A stretch of 64,000 nucleotides of DNA from positions 4,902,698 to 4,966,697 of the forward strand of contig JAJEKV010000051.1 of NCBI GenBank assembly GCA_021234155.1, given 5' to 3'. The notes beneath the pieces are model-generated. The model did not search any database, was not told the DNA's origin, and saw only the letters and a program-made list of their open reading frames with translations. The DNA comes from Isoetes taiwanensis. Lineage: Eukaryota > Streptophyta > Lycopodiopsida > Isoetales > Isoetaceae. The position numbers and the translations under genes are program-made. Shown here piece after piece: positions 1 through 14,312 of this stretch (position 1 is its first letter; each line of letters starts with the position of its first letter).

Positions 1-222
1 TTCATTATATTTCACTTTGTATACCCATTTACTGTTAACAGCTTTTCTGCCTTTGGGTAGATCAGTGACATCCCAAGTGTGATTGTCTAAGAGAGATTGG
101 AATTCTTCTGCCATTGCTGCAGTCCAATGCTCTCTGTTTGGGCTTTGCATGGCCATGGTGTAATTGGTTGGTTCGTCTGGAATGATAGAAGTATGGAATG
201 CAAGAAAACCAGATGTCTTACC
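1..222 (-). pseudogene. copia reverse transcriptase, N-terminal edge
   Basis: Translating the minus strand from about 200 to 1 gives the start of the plant copia RT domain (RVT_2): a W-x-x-A-M-x-E-E-F stretch, then W-D-V-T-D-L-P-K-G and K-W-V-Y-K-V-K. The frame differs from that of the preceding integrase segment. The domain runs off the left edge of the window. Confidence 0.85.
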
Positions 223-1922
223 TCATTTGGAATTCAGATATTCTTGCATTCTGCTTGTAGTCCTTTTGACTCTGCTCGACCGTCTGGGAGCAGGTTCGCC
301 ATGGTGGGTAAAGTCATCACCTTCCAGATCACTTTCCTCAGGCTCAGACGGGATGTCTATTTCTGGAGCATCCGCAGCTTCTATGACAGTTGCCCTATCA
401 TCAACTTCAATATCTGAGTCAGATTCAGCAGAATCAGTGTCATTGTCAATGCTCATGTCAAAAGGTTGAGGCCCCTTGCCCTTGCCAAAATAAAAATGAG
501 TCTCATCAAACCGTACACTTCTGCGAACAATGACCCGCTTTGAGTGTGGGATATAAAGCATGTATCCTTTCATATTATTATCAGCATATCCGACAAACAT
601 ACAAAGGATGGCTTTGTTAGACAACTTGTCCTTCGTCATGTGGGCATAAGCGTTGCATCCGAAGACTTTCACATCATCAATAGATGGCTTTCTACCGCTC
701 CAAATTTCTTCGAGCACTTCTTTAGGGACTGCCTTAGTGGGCACTCTATTGAGCAGGTAACAGGCTGTGTGTACTGACCCCAAAAGGACGGGTCAATATC
801 ATTGCCAAACATGAGGGCCCGGGCGCATTCCAGGAGAGTTCTATTTTTTCTTTCAACTACGCCATTTTGCTGATGTTCCCCTGCTACAGATTGTGCATGA
901 AGAATCCCATGTTCCTTGAGGAACAAATCCATCCTTTTATTAAGGAATTCTCCTCCTTGATCTGTGCGGATCTCTTTGACCTTAAGATCAGTTTGATTTT
1001 CCACAAAAGTCTTCCAATGGACAAAATTTGAAAACACTTCTGACTTGGTTATCTTGGCCCTGCCCCAAACGTCCATGTGCACAAGCTCGAGACATCTCGA
1101 AGCTCGGTGGGCCTGTCCTTTGGGAAACTTCTTCCTGTGCATTTTCCCTAACATGCAGCCCTCACATAATTTCTGAGGTGCTCGTATGTGTGGCAATCCA
1201 TTCAGTAGCTTTTGTCGAGACATTTCCTTCAGCAGAGGAAAGTTAGGATGCCCTAGACGTTCGTGCCAAAGTTGGCTTTGTTCATTTGTGGATGCATTCA
1301 AAGCAGTTACCTTAGACCAGCCTCGTCTATACAAATCACCATCCCTATCTCCCATGCCAAGAAGGTTTTTGTTCCCGTCCTTAATAGTGCATTTGCCATG
1401 ACCAAACTGAATTACCATCCCCGCATCGTCAAGCTTAGAGAGTGATAGCAGATTTGCTTCAAGTTCTGGCACATGAAGTGCGTGATGTAATTCTAAGTCC
1501 CCTGTTGGCAGTTGTAGGCGAATGGTGCCTCCTCCTGCAATATCGAATTTCCCTTTCCCAATCTTGACTTGTCGATTGCCTACTTCATGATATTCTCTGA
1601 AAATGGACTTGTTGGCTGCTGTCGCCCCTGAATCTAAATGCCACATCCCTTGGGATATCTTTGCAATGAAGCACTTTGTCTGATCTGCACAGTTCATACC
1701 TAGCATATCTTGGTTGCAAGTGTCTTTCAACCAATCAATCACAACAAGGATGAGAGGTAGCATTCTCATTACTCCATGCTTGCAGATCCTGCAAAGTAAG
1801 GCGATGAGAAAGCAAACTGTCCTTAAAAGATCTGTTATGTCATTTATTACTTGATTTTCATGTCCATCTTTGATGCATACGTCCGCCAGATACAAAGGAC
1901 TTACTGCTGTCAGATTCATCAT
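223..1922 (-). pseudogene. copia pol: protease and integrase, decayed
   Basis: Reading from 1922, the protease active site LDSGAT sits in WHLDSGAT. The integrase zinc-binding HHCC domain follows (HERLGH then CEGC). The catalytic core shows HMDVWG, RTDQGGEF and VVERKNRT, so all three acidic residues (D, D, E) are visible. About 25-30 residues normally found between the first D and the KSEVF region are missing in frame. A frameshift near 785 moves the reading to the segment 223-783, which carries the integrase C-terminal region (VKVFGC, MFVGY) and an acidic linker. A stop near 223 precedes the RT. The polyprotein would cut itself and insert element DNA, but this copy could not be translated through. 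Confidence 0.9.
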
Positions 1923-1958
1923 CTCTGAGAAGAGCTAGATGACTTATCCTGGGAGGCT

Positions 1959-2777
1959 TTATGTGCATGCGACTCCTTTCCCTTCTTTCTGTTGCCATCT
2001 CCCTTTCTGTGCCTTTTCTTTTCCTTTTGTCAGGCTCAGGACAATCCCTTGCCAAATGTCCTGTTTTGTTGCCAAATGTCCTGTTTTGTTGCAGTTAAAG
2101 CATTTCCTTGTTTCCTCCTTATGGGAGACAAATGCCTGTATCTCTTTGGTGATCTTTTGATTCCTTTCTTCGAGCAGGATCTGTTGGCATGCCCACTCCA
2201 ATTCCACTTTCTCAACTGCTCCTATGATGTTCTTTACATTATTGTATCCAAGGAGCAGTGCCCCGACCACCAGATCGTCATCAATTCCTTTGTTCATCCC
2301 TTGCAGCTGTTTGGATGCTTGCCGGATGATCCCAATGTACTCAGCTACACTCATTCCTTCTTTGAGCTTCGTATTGAAAACCACAGCTACAAATTTGCCT
2401 AAATTGCAAAATGTTTGCGCAGATATGCCCTTTTCAATTCATCCCAGGCTTCCTTGGCAGATGATGCTTCAGCTATCTGAGGCAATAGGGTGTCGTCTAA
2501 ATACCTCAATATCCTGCTCTTGGCTGTTCAGTCCTTTTGGATCCATCTTGCCACTGCTTGCCTTTCTACTTCATTTGACCGGACCTCAATTTCTTTGCTC
2601 CCTTCACCTCTCACAATCTGGGCTGCCTGCCGTTGGAGCTATCAAGGTCTTCTCAGTCACCCCTGGTTTGGGTTCGTCTCCATTCACGACCCCCCACAAC
2701 CCTTTTTCACATACCTTGGTCTGGACCCTGAGAAACCAATAGTAAGCATTCTCATGATTCAGATTTTCGATCTTCAT
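1959..2777 (-). pseudogene. copia gag, frameshifted
   Basis: The likely ATG is at 2777-2775. The first residues give the copia gag opening (L-N-x-E-N-A-Y-Y-W, then a G-L-W motif), known in plants as the UBN2/DUF4219 type. The frame is lost once or more around 2385-2600 and resumes as an open stretch from 2384, with a C-x2-C-x4-H start of a CCHC zinc knuckle (CFNCNKTGH). The last cysteine is out of frame because of the 20-bp tandem duplication at 2051-2090; it reappears as ARDCPEP in another frame. The protein would package element RNA in virus-like particles. No working product is expected. Confidence 0.85.
2051..2090. repeat. perfect 20-bp tandem duplication in gag zinc knuckle
   Basis: Positions 2051-2070 and 2071-2090 are identical 20-mers (starting GCCAAATGTC). 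Twenty is not a multiple of three, so the second copy shifts the gag frame inside the CCHC zinc knuckle. It is a simple, recent-looking lesion. Confidence 0.95.
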
Positions 2778-2822
2778 CTTGATCGACGTGTGTAGCTGCT
2801 GCTGTCTTCACGTTCGATTAGA

Positions 2823-2834
2823 GCTCTGATACCA
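2823..2834 (-). promoter_or_regulatory. primer-binding site for initiator Met-tRNA
   Basis: The minus strand reads TGGTATCAGAGC, the standard plant Ty1/copia primer-binding site, complementary to the 3' end of the initiator methionine tRNA. It marks the boundary between the 5' LTR (higher coordinates) and the internal region, and it fixes the element's orientation. Confidence 0.92.
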
Positions 2835-2835
2835 T

Positions 2836-3190
2836 ATTAACATTAGGTAAAAACAAGACTGAAGCAACGGAACACAACTGCTTGATTCATAAGTAAAACA
2901 GAACGAATACATCATATAGGGATCCTGGATCATTGGAGCACCGCACGGATCACCATTCTCCATTCCTGGAATCAGGAACGGACTCCTCTGATTTCGCCCT
3001 AAACAGGGTTTTCTAATTTTGGTTTACAACATGGTTTATTTTGTCACAACAATTGTCATGACAGCTGTCCAATTTCCAATAGGCGGCAGCGATTCAACCC
3101 CGGAGAAATGATCAACTACGGAAACTAGAATAGACGATTTTTACGTTATCCTTTTACTCCGCATATTTTTTAGCGGGTCACCCTGGTTTC
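2836..3190 (-). other. probable copia 5' LTR (outer edge not fixed)
   Basis: The 5' LTR must abut the primer-binding site at 2834. The DNA that follows is non-coding and contains a TATA-like CTATATGATG on the minus strand near 2910-2925. I could not find a clean TG...CA pair or a target-site duplication, and the 3' LTR for comparison is outside the window, so the outer boundary near 3190 is a guess. The stretch also includes the RECQL3 3' flank. Confidence 0.35.
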
Positions 3191-3368
3191 CAATCAGGAA
3201 TGCAGGGAAAAGGGTCTTTCCCTTGTACAAAAAGGACCCCAAGAGGAAGAGAAATATTTTAAAAGTCTTTCTGGGCTGCAAAAGTTTTGGATTAAGACCA
3301 AAGAATAAAGAATATCAAAAACGCATCTGCTTATGATGTGTAATGTAAAAAGCCAAAGACATAGGCGC

Positions 3369-7019
<3,651 letters not shown>

Positions 7020-7097
7020 CGCTGCCAGCTTTCCAGGAACGGAAACGTGACCATCAAGATTGAACAAATCCCTATAGGGTGTTTTCTATTGGCTCAG

Positions 7098-7512
7098 GAT
7101 AATCTTACCCTGGATTGGGGGATACCGGAGGACGGCATCCCGGCATCCCGGGAGGACGTGTGATCGCGGAGGACGGGATCCCACCGTTAACTGCGCAGAA
7201 AAGCTACTGCGCAGATTGGGGCAGCGCCATTGATGCGGCGCTCGCCCTTTTTCCTCCTCCTCTATACCTGATCCTATCCTTATGTTGATTCCGACCACCT
7301 TAGGACCACCTTAGCACAGACACCATCTGATTTGGAGGAGAATCAAGCAAGAAAAAGCCACACAAAAACTTCCCTGATTTTCCCTATAAAGGTTTAGTTT
7401 TTCGCGTAGTTATTGCGCAATAGGGATCTCGTCCTCCGGGATCACACGTCCTCCCGAGATGCCGTCCTCCGGGATCACACCTCCGGGATCCCCAATCCAG
7501 GGTAAGATTATC
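7098..7512. mobile_element. foldback/MITE-like inverted-repeat element
   Basis: The left arm starts GATAATCTTACCCTGGATTG and the right arm ends with its reverse complement. The arms stay complementary for roughly 80 bp with small gaps and share GGAGGACG blocks, enclosing about 240 bp of unrelated non-coding DNA. The element is about 415 bp. I saw no clear target-site duplication and no coding capacity. It starts only about 80 bp upstream of the RECQL3 ATG, so it probably lies within the promoter or 5' UTR. Superfamily not determined. Confidence 0.75.
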
Positions 7513-7666
7513 ATAATCCCTATTCTATTTGCCTGATATCATGTGGGTCGCATTATTAGCATGGTTGCCTAACCCGAGGTGCACGATTTCATGCAATTCT
7601 AGCCTACACACGTGTATGCCACGTCTATCTAACGTGTTTTTCGTTTCCTGTTTGATTGACGGCTCT

Positions 7667-8400
7667 ATGGTTCCTATCCAAATTTGTGCTGTCAGAGGAG
7701 CTAATAGGATTTTTAATGAGCTACCTGGAGTGCTAAAAGCAGATGATGAAAAAATCGCTCAACAAAAGTGAGTGCTTTCCATTACTTAGTATCAAATTTG
7801 TCATTTCTCTAAATACTGTCATGCCGCCTGTTTTTGAAAAAGAAGAAACCGTTCAGCAAAAGTGAGTGCTTTTTATATACCATTAGTATCAAATTCGTCA
7901 TCTCTCTAAATACTGTCGTGCCTCCTGTTTTTTTGCTATGGCTCGGATCCGGATTTGTGCTGACGGAGGAGCTAATAGGCTTTTTAATGAGCTAACTGGA
8001 TTGCTAAAAGCAGATGATGAAGAAACCGTTCAGCAAAAGTGAGTGCTTTTGATATACCATTACTTAGTAATCGTCATCTCTCTAAATACTGTCATGTCTC
8101 CTGTTTTTGAAAAAGAAGAAACCATTCAGGATAAGTGAGTGCTTTTGATATACCATTACTTAGTATCAAATTCGTCATCTCTCTAAATACTGCCATGCCT
8201 CTTGTTGTTTTACTATGGCTCGAATCCAGATTTGTGCTCATGGAGGAGCTAATAGGATTTTTAATGAGCTACCTGGATTGCTAAAAGCAGAGGATGAAGA
8301 AACCGTTCAGCAAAAGTGAGTGCTTTGGATACCATTACTTAGTATCAAATTCGTCCTCTCTCTAGATATTGTCATGTCTCCTGTTTTTGAAAAGGAAGGA
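7667..8400 (+). repeat. tandem array of a thiamin pyrophosphokinase-like exon
   Basis: Three copies of the same exon-plus-intron unit start at 7667, 7938 and 8215 (spacing 271 and 277 bp). Each has ICAxxGANR, an FNEL segment, LKA and DDE, then a splice donor GTGAGTG. Between full copies lies a second partial repeat (GAAAAAGAAGAAAC... then GTGAGTG) near 7835-7870, 8106-8145 and 8382-8400. So both a 275-bp higher-order unit and a shorter inner repeat are present. Confidence 0.8.
7938..8038 (+). pseudogene. TPK: thiamin pyrophosphokinase exon fragment (best copy)
   Basis: Translation from ATG 7938 gives a short exon with RICADGGANRLFNEL, which matches the N-terminal substrate-binding signature of thiamin pyrophosphokinase (ADGGANR-x-x-x-EL). 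The enzyme converts thiamin and ATP to thiamin diphosphate in the cytosol. The exon ends at a GTGAGT donor. The copy at 7667 has AVRGANR and that at 8215 AHGGANR, so both have changed the conserved Asp. I found none of the following exons, which would carry the KPDVIKGDMDS motif, so this is a gene fragment that was then tandemly amplified. The family call rests on one short motif. Confidence 0.6.
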
Positions 8401-9839
8401 AAACTAGTAAAGAAAAAAACCAACATCAGATATGGGACATAAATTAATGCCTGTTAGGTTCTATACGCAAAGGTCTCGTTTAATATTACAAGAAACTTAT
8501 CACGGCGGCTAAGGCCGCCGCGAACGTTTCTCTTCCCCAACTCTTCTATACGTGTTAAAACATGCAGAATTTGAACCTGTTTTTTTTTGCCCTGTGTTCA
8601 GTGCCCACAAGATAGAAGAATATTGACCATAACGGCTCGTTACGAAAGATGTTTTGTATTCAATCAAAAGAATCTAAGTTCCGAACATATAAAAATTGAA
8701 CTATGTTTGAGCATAGAGAATTCTAACCTCTGTAGTTGCCAATATATCTATGCAAAATGGTTATTCAAAATGCATATGAATAAAACATGACCCATTAACC
8801 CAATAGCTTTCCATATGGTAAGAACAAATTTATGATATGCATCATGGAGATGGTCCGTCATGCAATATTGTCCAACACGATTATTTGCTCTGCTCAATGT
8901 ATGATCCTTTGGAAATTAGATACACTATAAAGATCCACAATGGCATCAACTTTGCCGTGTTGTTTAGAAGTAAGCTAAGCATTGTTGCGCATTCTTTAAC
9001 TCAAGCAAAACTGAGGTTGGTATCATCATGCTACACTTCAGTAGATCTACCCGATACATAGTTGTTTCATAGTCTTAGCTTCATAGTCATTTGTGTACAT
9101 GCTGACTCATTTGATCTATGTGTGAAGGTGAAATTATGCTTCACACTAACATTTGTGGAAACCATCATATGGCCCCCGTCTGATAACAATATGAAAGCTT
9201 TTAGTACACCATATCCTCTCTAAGAGGGGAGATCTTAGTTGCATAGGTCTCTTAGGGAAAAAGTTCATCTATGCAGAGGTAGCAGATTTTTGTGATGTTA
9301 TGTGTAACTTGAGTGTTCTCCTCAGTACATTTGTATCTACTCAAGTTGCCCCTCATTATATTTCGCATTTGTTATGCTCCTTTGTTAGAGTCATCTACAT
9401 AAAAAGTTGAGCCTTTGCTTTTGGTCAACAAGGAAGACTGGATAAAGAAGATTGGATTGGCATACTGATGCTTGAACCTTTTGTGAATTCGCAAGTTGAT
9501 GTTTGGGCCTATAAACATCATGGTGATGATCCACATGAGCAGTTTGGATGAAATTTGAGTTTATGTAAAACAATGCGGTGATGATGCAAACTTTTAATAT
9601 ATGTGAACACTTAAGATGACTACAAATTTGCAACATATAGGGTCAATAAAGAAGCGGAAAGGCATTGAATTCTAATGAGAAAATCAATACATAAATACAA
9701 CAAAGGGACAATAAAGGAGCAGAAAAAGCATTGAATTTTGATCATTAAATTCACGAATTGTATTCAAATGAATAGAACCAAGCAAAAAATGGATCAATTT
9801 GTAAGCTCCATAATACATAACCTCCGGAAGACATTAGCA
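8401..9839. other. no gene recognised; AT-rich, dispersed repeat at 8485-8640
   Basis: No protein family or splice-consistent gene could be read in this stretch. Positions about 8485-8640 resemble 44076-44230: both start ACAAGAAACTT, continue CGTTTCTCTT and share similar text around AATTTGAA and GACCATAAC. A short GC hairpin (CGGCGGC, TAAG, GCCGCCG) sits at about 8503-8520. Confidence 0.5.
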
Positions 9840-10140
9840 AGTTACAACTACAAACATCAAAAGTCAACTACATTCAAATTCCTTATAGCCAGGCAATGCT
9901 CCACAACACATACGAACGTCACAACTACAACATCAAAAAATCCATTCAAATTCCTTATAGCCGGGCAATGCTCCACAACACATAAGCAAGTCACAACTAC
10001 AACATCAAAAGTCCAATACGCTCAAAAATGCTCGCAACACCTAAGCAAGTCACAACTACAACATCAAAAAATCCAATACGCTCAAATTCCTTATAGCTGG
10101 GCAATGCTCCACAACACGTAAGCAAGTCACAAGTACCACA
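9840..10140. repeat. short tandem repeat, unit 59-77 bp
   Basis: The phrase ACAACTACAACATCAAAA recurs at 9844, 9921, 9993 and 10052, with a decayed fifth copy near 10129. Most units add a TTCCTTATAGCC...GGCAATGCTCCACAACAC block. Unit length varies because that block is missing in one copy. No coding function is apparent. Confidence 0.85.
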
Positions 10141-10149
10141 ACACAAGCT

Positions 10150-11770
10150 GGTTTTTGCGCCTTCTCGAATTTCAAGCTCATGTCGGTGCCAGACATCATC
10201 CGATTATTGCAAAAGTCTCATATCAAAGATTTAGTGAATGGATCTCGAAAGATGTACCTAGTGCCTCTAAAAAGCTAGAGTGTCACCGCTTTGCGGTGTT
10301 GTCCGAGGGAGTAAGGGAAGAGTTATCATCAATTTTAGATACATTGAAAGCTCGAGCAGCTCCAGCTCCAACAACAATTACCTTCTGATGACATATTTTC
10401 GTCACCGATTGTCAAACCATGCTGCAAGCTTCGTATTCACCGTGGTTGAGGTGGACCATCATGCGATCTTAAGTGTGCCGAGAACTTATCTTCCCGTGCG
10501 GTCCTGGCTATTTTACTGGAGGTTATTTAGATTTCTCACGATTTCGTGTGTGGTTATCTCTGCCTTTGCGCTCCTTCAATTTTCTCCTTTTCAATCCATC
10601 AAGTTATTGGCAAAAACTTTGTCCCTGATTATGTTTGATAATAGTGATACAAAGGAGTCTTTGGTGTCTAGAGGGATTGATCCTATTGGTGGGGAGTATA
10701 TAATGTACCAAAGATTATTCCCCGGCTTTACACCGTGTATGGTTCGTGGCTTTTAAAGATGCCTTGCCGGGTTTTCAATATCAAATCTTCCTCCGTTTTT
10801 AATGGCTCACGGGCCTATCGAAATTGCATCCGGATTTGGGGTTCATATTTCACATTCTATCATGAATGGCCCAAGGATTTGTGTTTCTATGCCAAGGATT
10901 CGCTTTACCGTAGTGTATAGTGGTTAAAAAGTGGTCCTTGGTATAAGAAATTGGATCTTAAGCTTTGAATGGACCGTAATTGGCTCACTTTATTTCCCCG
11001 ATAAAGAGGCTTTTGGCCGGCTTTCAAAGAGGCCCTCGTGTATCTCAAGCTTTCCGTAAACCTTCGCTTTATCTCAGTTCAAGTTCATGGTGTTAATTCT
11101 CGCACCTACTCATGATCAACCCATGCCGCTTGTTTTACACTCCCGGCTATGGAAGTTGATTTACATCCGGCCCAATGGCACTGCCTTTAGCACCATCCTC
11201 CCCATCTATTGTTCCTTTTACTCGCAAGGTGATGTTTCTAGGAGTGAAGTTGATATCGCCTAGCTCCAACGACGTTGTCTCTAGCACCTAAGTATACTAT
11301 TGTTCCCGTGATTTGTACCTTCACATGCACCTATTGTTCCCTTTATTCCTCAAGGTGACACTTCTTCTTCCCCCGATACGCCTAAGATAGTTATGGATGA
11401 TTGTCCTAATAGTCCGAGTAATAGAGCGTTATGGCAACATGCCACTTGGAAAAAGGTTGCGCCGGATGGGGTCTCGCAAGGAAGAGGTCAAAGAAGGTAT
11501 GCCGTGTGAGGCCCCCGGCCATAATCTCCGCAGTTCGAGCAATACGATGTCTAGTAATGATTGTATTGATGTGGTAGAACATGCTGATTGTGATGAGGCT
11601 ATTAAACGCCTCAAGATGGTACAAGATATTTGATTATGTACTGTGTATGGGTGGTTTTGCTTAGGGGACTTCGTAGTCCTCTAGGTTTTGAGTCCCATTT
11701 CACAGACCTCTTGTATGTTTCTTGATTTTTTCATGAATAATAGACTGCCGTCCTTCAACAAAAAAAAAAA
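10150..11770 (+). mobile_element. possible non-LTR retroelement remnant with poly(A)
   Basis: The stretch contains overlapping broken open segments but no domain I can name with confidence. The last coding-like piece, ending near 11633, has a basic stretch followed by acidic residues, as plant LINE ORF1 proteins often have. It is followed by about 125 bp of 3'-UTR-like DNA and an 11-nt A tract ending at 11770. The A tract directly abuts the first long direct repeat at 11771. Endonuclease and reverse transcriptase are absent. A processed pseudogene is an alternative. Confidence 0.35.
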
Positions 11771-13981
11771 TCCAGTCCACACTAGCCTTAGCAAAAGCCC
11801 ACTAGCCATGACATCTACTATGGTCAATCCCATATGTAGTATTATCAGCCCATACTCGGAATATTTCCATGATGGCACCAACTATCTTAGGACATCAACT
11901 ATTTAATCTATAGCATCGTTTTATGACATGATACAAAGCCAAAGTAGGTCAAAGAAGACAATAGCTGGTTCTTTAGACATAAGTGATATCCAAACCGAGA
12001 AGATTTAAAGGTTTATCAATAGTGGTCCATCATCAACACTTAAACCATAGTACTGATGCCGTCTTACAACCTAGAGTTAAATCCTTATTTATTTCGAAAT
12101 AAGAATTAAGGCTACATATAATACACTTGTTATCTCTTGATCTATTAGCATGGTTTTTTGATGTAGAACACAAATGTATAAATAAACCATGCTCATAGTA
12201 AAGGCATCACACTGAACACCAAACAGTACTGTAAACATGATCATTTACTATTGTATTCAATAAAAGGCAGCCAACAGGCCCATAACTATAACAGTATATT
12301 GAGTACAAAAATCATTGCCACGCATAATAGTTCAAGGGTAAAAGGAGTAGCATAATAAACGTTGCTAATACCAGATGCTTATAACCATAGCAAAGTAGCA
12401 CGTAAATAAAAAGCCGAACATATAATCATTCGTAATGTTTCATATGCCGTAAACTTTTCCCAATGTAAACAAGGGCAATGATAGATCAAAATGTCAAAAC
12501 AAAGAATACTAAGATAGGTATTTCTTCCCTTTTTCCAACTGAAAACCATTTGTAGTATTGAGGATAGTTTCCTTATAAACTTCCCATAGCCATCACCTTC
12601 TTCCTTAGCCAGATATGAACTTGAAAGTAAAAAAACCACAATAAGAGGAGAAACCGGTACCTGCAGCCAACCAACACCACATTAGCAAGAATTTGGTAAT
12701 GAGTGAGGGGCCAAAAGGTACATTAGGTTTCTCAGCTCTTCGCTGATCACCTATTGTAGCCTTTTTACCCCAAATCCATTCCATGCTAAATAAAAGATGC
12801 AACAGTGCTTATTTTAATACCACGTATATAAGTTTTAAATAACCAAAGCAGATATTTCATGTGGTACAAGAAAAACCAAAGATGAAGCAAACTACTTATA
12901 AATGAATCACAAGTTCGGGATGCAAAATCCAGAGTACATCTCTATATTCTCAAGTGTATGGTTATGTTTAAGCAATCCTTACTACCTCCTGGACCAAGAT
13001 AAGTATCAAACATGCAGGAACAAGTACTTAATCAAATAATTTTTAAACATACTACACTCAGATCGATCAAACCTGAAAGTCTTCATTATCATATTCAAGG
13101 TCTTCTTCCCCGTATCGTGGGACCCGATTCCTGATGTTGGCGCCAGTTTGCTTATGCCCTTCACCATCATACTTATTCATATATCCCTGCTTCTGTGCCC
13201 CAGATCCTTGATTGTAAGACCAAGGGCGCTTAGACCCAGCATAGTTCCCCGAATCCATCTCACTTTCCACCGGGCTTATCATTATAAGACAAGCACGAAA
13301 TTCTTTTGCAAGCCACTCCTCCTCTAGAGGGCTTTCTTTCATCTGAACTAAATGGGTATCCGTCTCAATCAAACTCCTTATAATATATGTGCATATTGCA
13401 TTTATTCCTCCCATTTTTCTCAGTACTACTAGGGTAAGAGATGCAATACTACAAAGACGATAACCAAAAGATCAAACTGTGGGAATCTAGGCCACAAAGA
13501 CTAAGTTTATCTTATATTCAGGCCTATGTTACATGCCGAAGCCTTTAATCTTATAGTATCCATAAATCCAATGTCGATTATCTCACCTTGAGTAGCTTAA
13601 TCTTGTGCCGTGATTTGATATCTCCCACGATTCATATCCATCTCGTCCAAAAGTCATAGCCTAGTAGCCGTGGACCAAACATGGTTTGTGTAGAGCCAAA
13701 GAAAGCCCGGATTTTGGTACCCTAAAATCGAACTTTACAAAGAATTTTCGTTATTCGATAAATAGACTTAAGCGCCTACACTTGTAATATGATTTTGATT
13801 TACATCCTCATAATTCCATAACCACTATACATACCATATACCATTAACCAAGTCCATGATATGGTGCAAAAACATATATTAACCATGTATGAGCAACCCA
13901 CGCACAAATGCCAATGGTTTCCAAGTCCAACCGCCAATAATACCACAAATGTATAATACAAGAAGACAAGCATTTTTAAAA
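11771..13981. repeat. left copy of 2.2-kb direct repeat
   Basis: From TCCAGTCCACACTAGCC to GACAAGCATTTTTAAA the sequence matches 18166-20386 almost base for base at an offset near 6395. Differences are mostly small indels. It is the better preserved copy for coding: the minus strand keeps an open 115-codon segment at 13414-13067 that is broken in the right copy. The left edge directly follows the A tract of the preceding element. Confidence 0.93.
13067..13414 (-). other. coding-like exon inside the direct repeat
   Basis: An open minus-strand segment of 115 codons, rich in Gly, Asn, Arg and Glu in its second half (a YNQGSGAQKQGY stretch and an EDLEYDNEDF tail), ending at a possible donor after DFQ. 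I recognise no family. A second exon-like piece lies at 12785-12661 on the same strand: acceptor TTTAG, 125 nt open, then a GTACCG donor. It contains MEWIWGKKA and WCWLAA. Together they suggest an intron-containing gene within the repeat. The right copy has frameshifts in the same places. Confidence 0.4.
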
Positions 13982-14312
13982 CCTACCTCCCGCCGAGGGT
14001 AGGTATGGCCCAATTCATATGGTCAGTGCATTCATAGGAGGGTGGACCCCTACCAAAGACAAAATAGGGTCCATCCCATACCCTATTAGTAAATATGCAA
14101 CCCGTAACTTATGGAATAGAACTTATGGAATAATGATCATAACTCGAAAAGTTGAGTGTAGATCATTACATAAAGTACCTTAGGTCATAGAAGCAATTTC
14201 TCCATCAAAGTCATCTTGTCGATTCGAGTCCGTGAAATGTATTATTACTTATGTAAAATAGGACCTTATTCTTCAAACCTCGAGCATCAAATCCATTTCG
14301 TGAAGCATCTAA

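Larger units (their letters stand above)
1..2834 (-). mobile_element. Ty1/copia LTR retrotransposon, decayed, partial
   Basis: On the minus strand, reading from position 2834 down to the window edge, the sequence shows a primer-binding site, a gag with zinc knuckle, an aspartic protease, an integrase and the start of a reverse transcriptase. Protease-integrase-RT is the Ty1/copia order, since gypsy elements place the integrase last. The remaining RT, the RNase H and the 3' LTR lie to the left of the window. The frame is broken several times: a 20-bp duplication in the zinc knuckle, frameshifts near 785 and before the RT, and an in-frame loss inside the integrase. The copy is therefore dead for autonomous movement. 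It lies directly downstream of RECQL3 and in the same orientation. Confidence 0.93.

Noticed and set aside
7020-7067. Upstream extension of RECQL3 from position 7067
   Set aside because: That frame opens with TTG, not ATG, and has a TAG just upstream. The ATG at 7019 matches the start of known RECQL3 proteins.
11771-13981. Hammerhead ribozyme in the direct repeat, as in Penelope-like elements
   Set aside because: I looked for CTGANGA and GAAA core boxes on both strands and found no correctly spaced set. A covariance search could still find a diverged one.
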